In this document: in pieces, positions 63,366 through 64,000 of the stretch
Position numbering within the stretch: position 1 is the first letter of the stretch
Layout of the letters: each line of letters opens with the position of its first letter
Origin: Nocardioides marmotae
Lineage (GTDB): Bacteria > Actinomycetota > Actinomycetes > Propionibacteriales > Nocardioidaceae
Assembly (NCBI RefSeq): GCF_013177455.1
Contig: NZ_CP053660.1
Coordinates: forward strand, 3,534,001-3,598,000
Length of the DNA: 64,000 nt
Direction: 5' to 3'
The notes under the pieces: model-generated
What the model was told of the DNA's origin: nothing
Database searches by the model: none
What the model saw: the letters and a program-made list of their open reading frames with translations, nothing else
Program-made: the position numbers and the translations under genes

Positions 63366-63509
63366 ATGGGTTTCATCCTTTGGATCCTGGCCGTGATCTT
63401 GGTGATTGCGGGCATCTTCCAGCTCGTCAAGGGTCAGATGCTGTGGGGCATCGTGCTCGTCATCGTCGGCCTCGCGGTCGGCCCGGGCGGCTACAGCCTC
63501 TTCGGATAG
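63366..63509 (+). CDS. GPGG-motif small membrane protein
   Basis: Very small protein of 47 aa with two hydrophobic helices (LWILAVILVIAGIFQLV and WGIVLVIVGLAV) and the C-terminal GPGGYSLFG that gives the family its name. Function unknown. AAGGAG (63353-63358) lies 7 nt before the ATG at 63366, a strong ribosome binding site, which makes the small gene credible. A hairpin follows the stop. Confidence 0.88.
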   Translation: MGFILWILAVILVIAGIFQLVKGQMLWGIVLVIVGLAVGPGGYSLFG

Positions 63510-63513
63510 CCGC

Positions 63514-63543
63514 CGAGCCCGGCTCATGACGAGCCCGGGCTCG
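63514..63543 (+). terminator. Hairpin after the GPGG-motif gene
   Basis: CGAGCCCGG and CCGGGCTCG, 9-bp perfect stem, about 5 nt after the stop. The rest of the gap to 63645 shows no gene. Confidence 0.55.
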
Positions 63544-63644
63544 AGCACCCCTCGTTCGGCCGCGACGCGGCGGATGGCGACCAGGTTGCCGTACGCCGCG
63601 TCGCGGCCGTTCGCGTGTCCAGGGCCCGCTGGACCGGCCCGCTC

Positions 63645-63650
63645 TAGGGT
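63645..63650 (+). promoter_or_regulatory. Putative -10 box (TAGGGT) of the serine hydrolase gene
   Basis: TAGGGT ends 6 nt before the GTG at 63657; probable leaderless promoter. Confidence 0.45.
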
Positions 63651-63656
63651 CGGGGC

Positions 63657-64000
63657 GTGCGCACGCTGGCCGACGTCCTCGCCGAGCTGCACCGCAGCGG
63701 CCGCGAGCCGGGCGGTGCGGCGTGCCTGGTGCGCGACGGCGAGATCGTCGACGAGGCCTGGGCCGGCACTCGGGACGGGACCCGGCCATGGACCCCGGAC
63801 ACCCTCGTCCTGTGCTACTCCGTGGCCAAGCCGCTGGCGGCACTCACCGTCCTCTCGGTGGTGGCCGAGGGACTGCTGGAGCTCGACGAGCCGGTCGCCG
63901 CGGTGTGGCCGGAGTACGCCGCGCACGGCAAGGGCGCCACGACGGTCCGGCAGGTGCTCTGCCACCAGGCCGGCCAGCCGGCCTTCCCGCCGGCCGCGGC
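63657..64000 (+). CDS. Serine hydrolase, beta-lactamase class C-like (3' truncated)
   Basis: First 114 residues of a penicillin-binding-protein-like serine hydrolase (esterase, amidase or class C beta-lactamase-like); the rest lies beyond the window. Seen: GGAACLVRDGEIVDEAWAGT at the first strand and the SxxK nucleophile motif in CYSVAKPLAALTVL, then LLELDEPVAAVWPEYAAHGK and VRQVLCHQAGQP, which fit the family closely. GTG at 63657 with TAGGGT 6 nt before it. No signal peptide, so probably cytoplasmic. Confidence 0.85.
   Translation, partial: MRTLADVLAELHRSGREPGGAACLVRDGEIVDEAWAGTRDGTRPWTPDTLVLCYSVAKPLAALTVLSVVAEGLLELDEPVAAVWPEYAAHGKGATTVRQVLCHQAGQPAFPPAA

Overview
The window is chromosomal DNA of a very high G+C actinobacterium, most likely a Nocardioides or close relative (inference). 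The reasons are the extreme G+C at third codon positions, frequent GTG starts, a monomeric NADP isocitrate dehydrogenase, coenzyme F420 enzymes (FbiC, an F420-NADP reductase, a luciferase-like oxidoreductase), and small families known from actinobacteria (SCO4848-like, DUF3017, DUF6350, DUF6328, GPGG-motif). As I recall it, the gene content sdh, yihY-like, trpS, mdh, folD, purH, purN, sucCD, M23 peptidase and pcrA resembles one conserved block of the Streptomyces core chromosome. I see no transposase, prophage, CRISPR array, rRNA or tRNA.

Layout. 1-5.1 kb: the end of succinate dehydrogenase (sdhA, sdhB) faces an opposite-strand group of trpS, a 2H phosphoesterase, a YihY-type membrane protein and a SCO4848-like protein. 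5.2-13.6 kb: an acetyltransferase, an MFS exporter, a lipoprotein, a very large fused ABC exporter and a divergent FUSC-type membrane protein. 13.7-19.4 kb: monomeric icd, a MIP channel, a lipoprotein, mdh, then two facing arrays of 22-bp repeats and a DUF3017 gene. 19.4-24.1 kb: the purine and one-carbon group purN, purH, folD with a ZTP riboswitch before purH, and a DUF6350 membrane protein. 24.2-27.6 kb: a membrane-anchored sigma-like fusion protein beside an ECF sigma gene with its own membrane partner. 27.7-31.5 kb: sucCD, a cobalamin-fold protein and an M23 peptidase. 31.7-36.0 kb: pcrA, then an AbiEi/DUF559-type gene bracketed by two copies of a 70-nt palindromic element, then a 4-TM protein. 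36-44.2 kb: amino acid permease, a PspC-linked two-component system with a divergent PspC/LiaF-like protein, a phosphodiesterase, a YbaK protein and envelope proteins. 44.3-53.8 kb: a heterodimeric ABC exporter, F420-NADP reductase, a membrane acyltransferase, a luciferase-like oxidoreductase, a MerR regulator and an acyl-CoA dehydrogenase. 53.9-64 kb: a YjdF-like protein, an MMPL transporter, fbiC, a Ser/Thr kinase, secreted and small membrane proteins, and the start of a serine hydrolase.

How the genes fit together. Succinate dehydrogenase, succinyl-CoA synthetase, malate dehydrogenase and isocitrate dehydrogenase are four steps of the TCA cycle. purN, purH and folD link one-carbon supply to purine synthesis, and the ZTP riboswitch reports folate shortage to the same pathway. 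FbiC makes the F420 chromophore, the F420-NADP reductase reduces F420, and the luciferase-like enzyme is a likely user. The luciferase-like gene and the acyl-CoA dehydrogenase carry matching 17-bp operators that point to the MerR protein encoded between them.

The most unusual non-coding signals are the 70-nt palindromic element (three copies, two of them flanking the AbiEi/DUF559-type gene), the facing 22-bp repeat arrays after mdh, and a near-perfect 28-bp palindrome between icd and the MIP channel gene. Many genes also have a TANNNT hexamer 6-9 nt before the start codon, which suggests common leaderless transcription. All coordinates and motifs were read by eye; no database search was possible.
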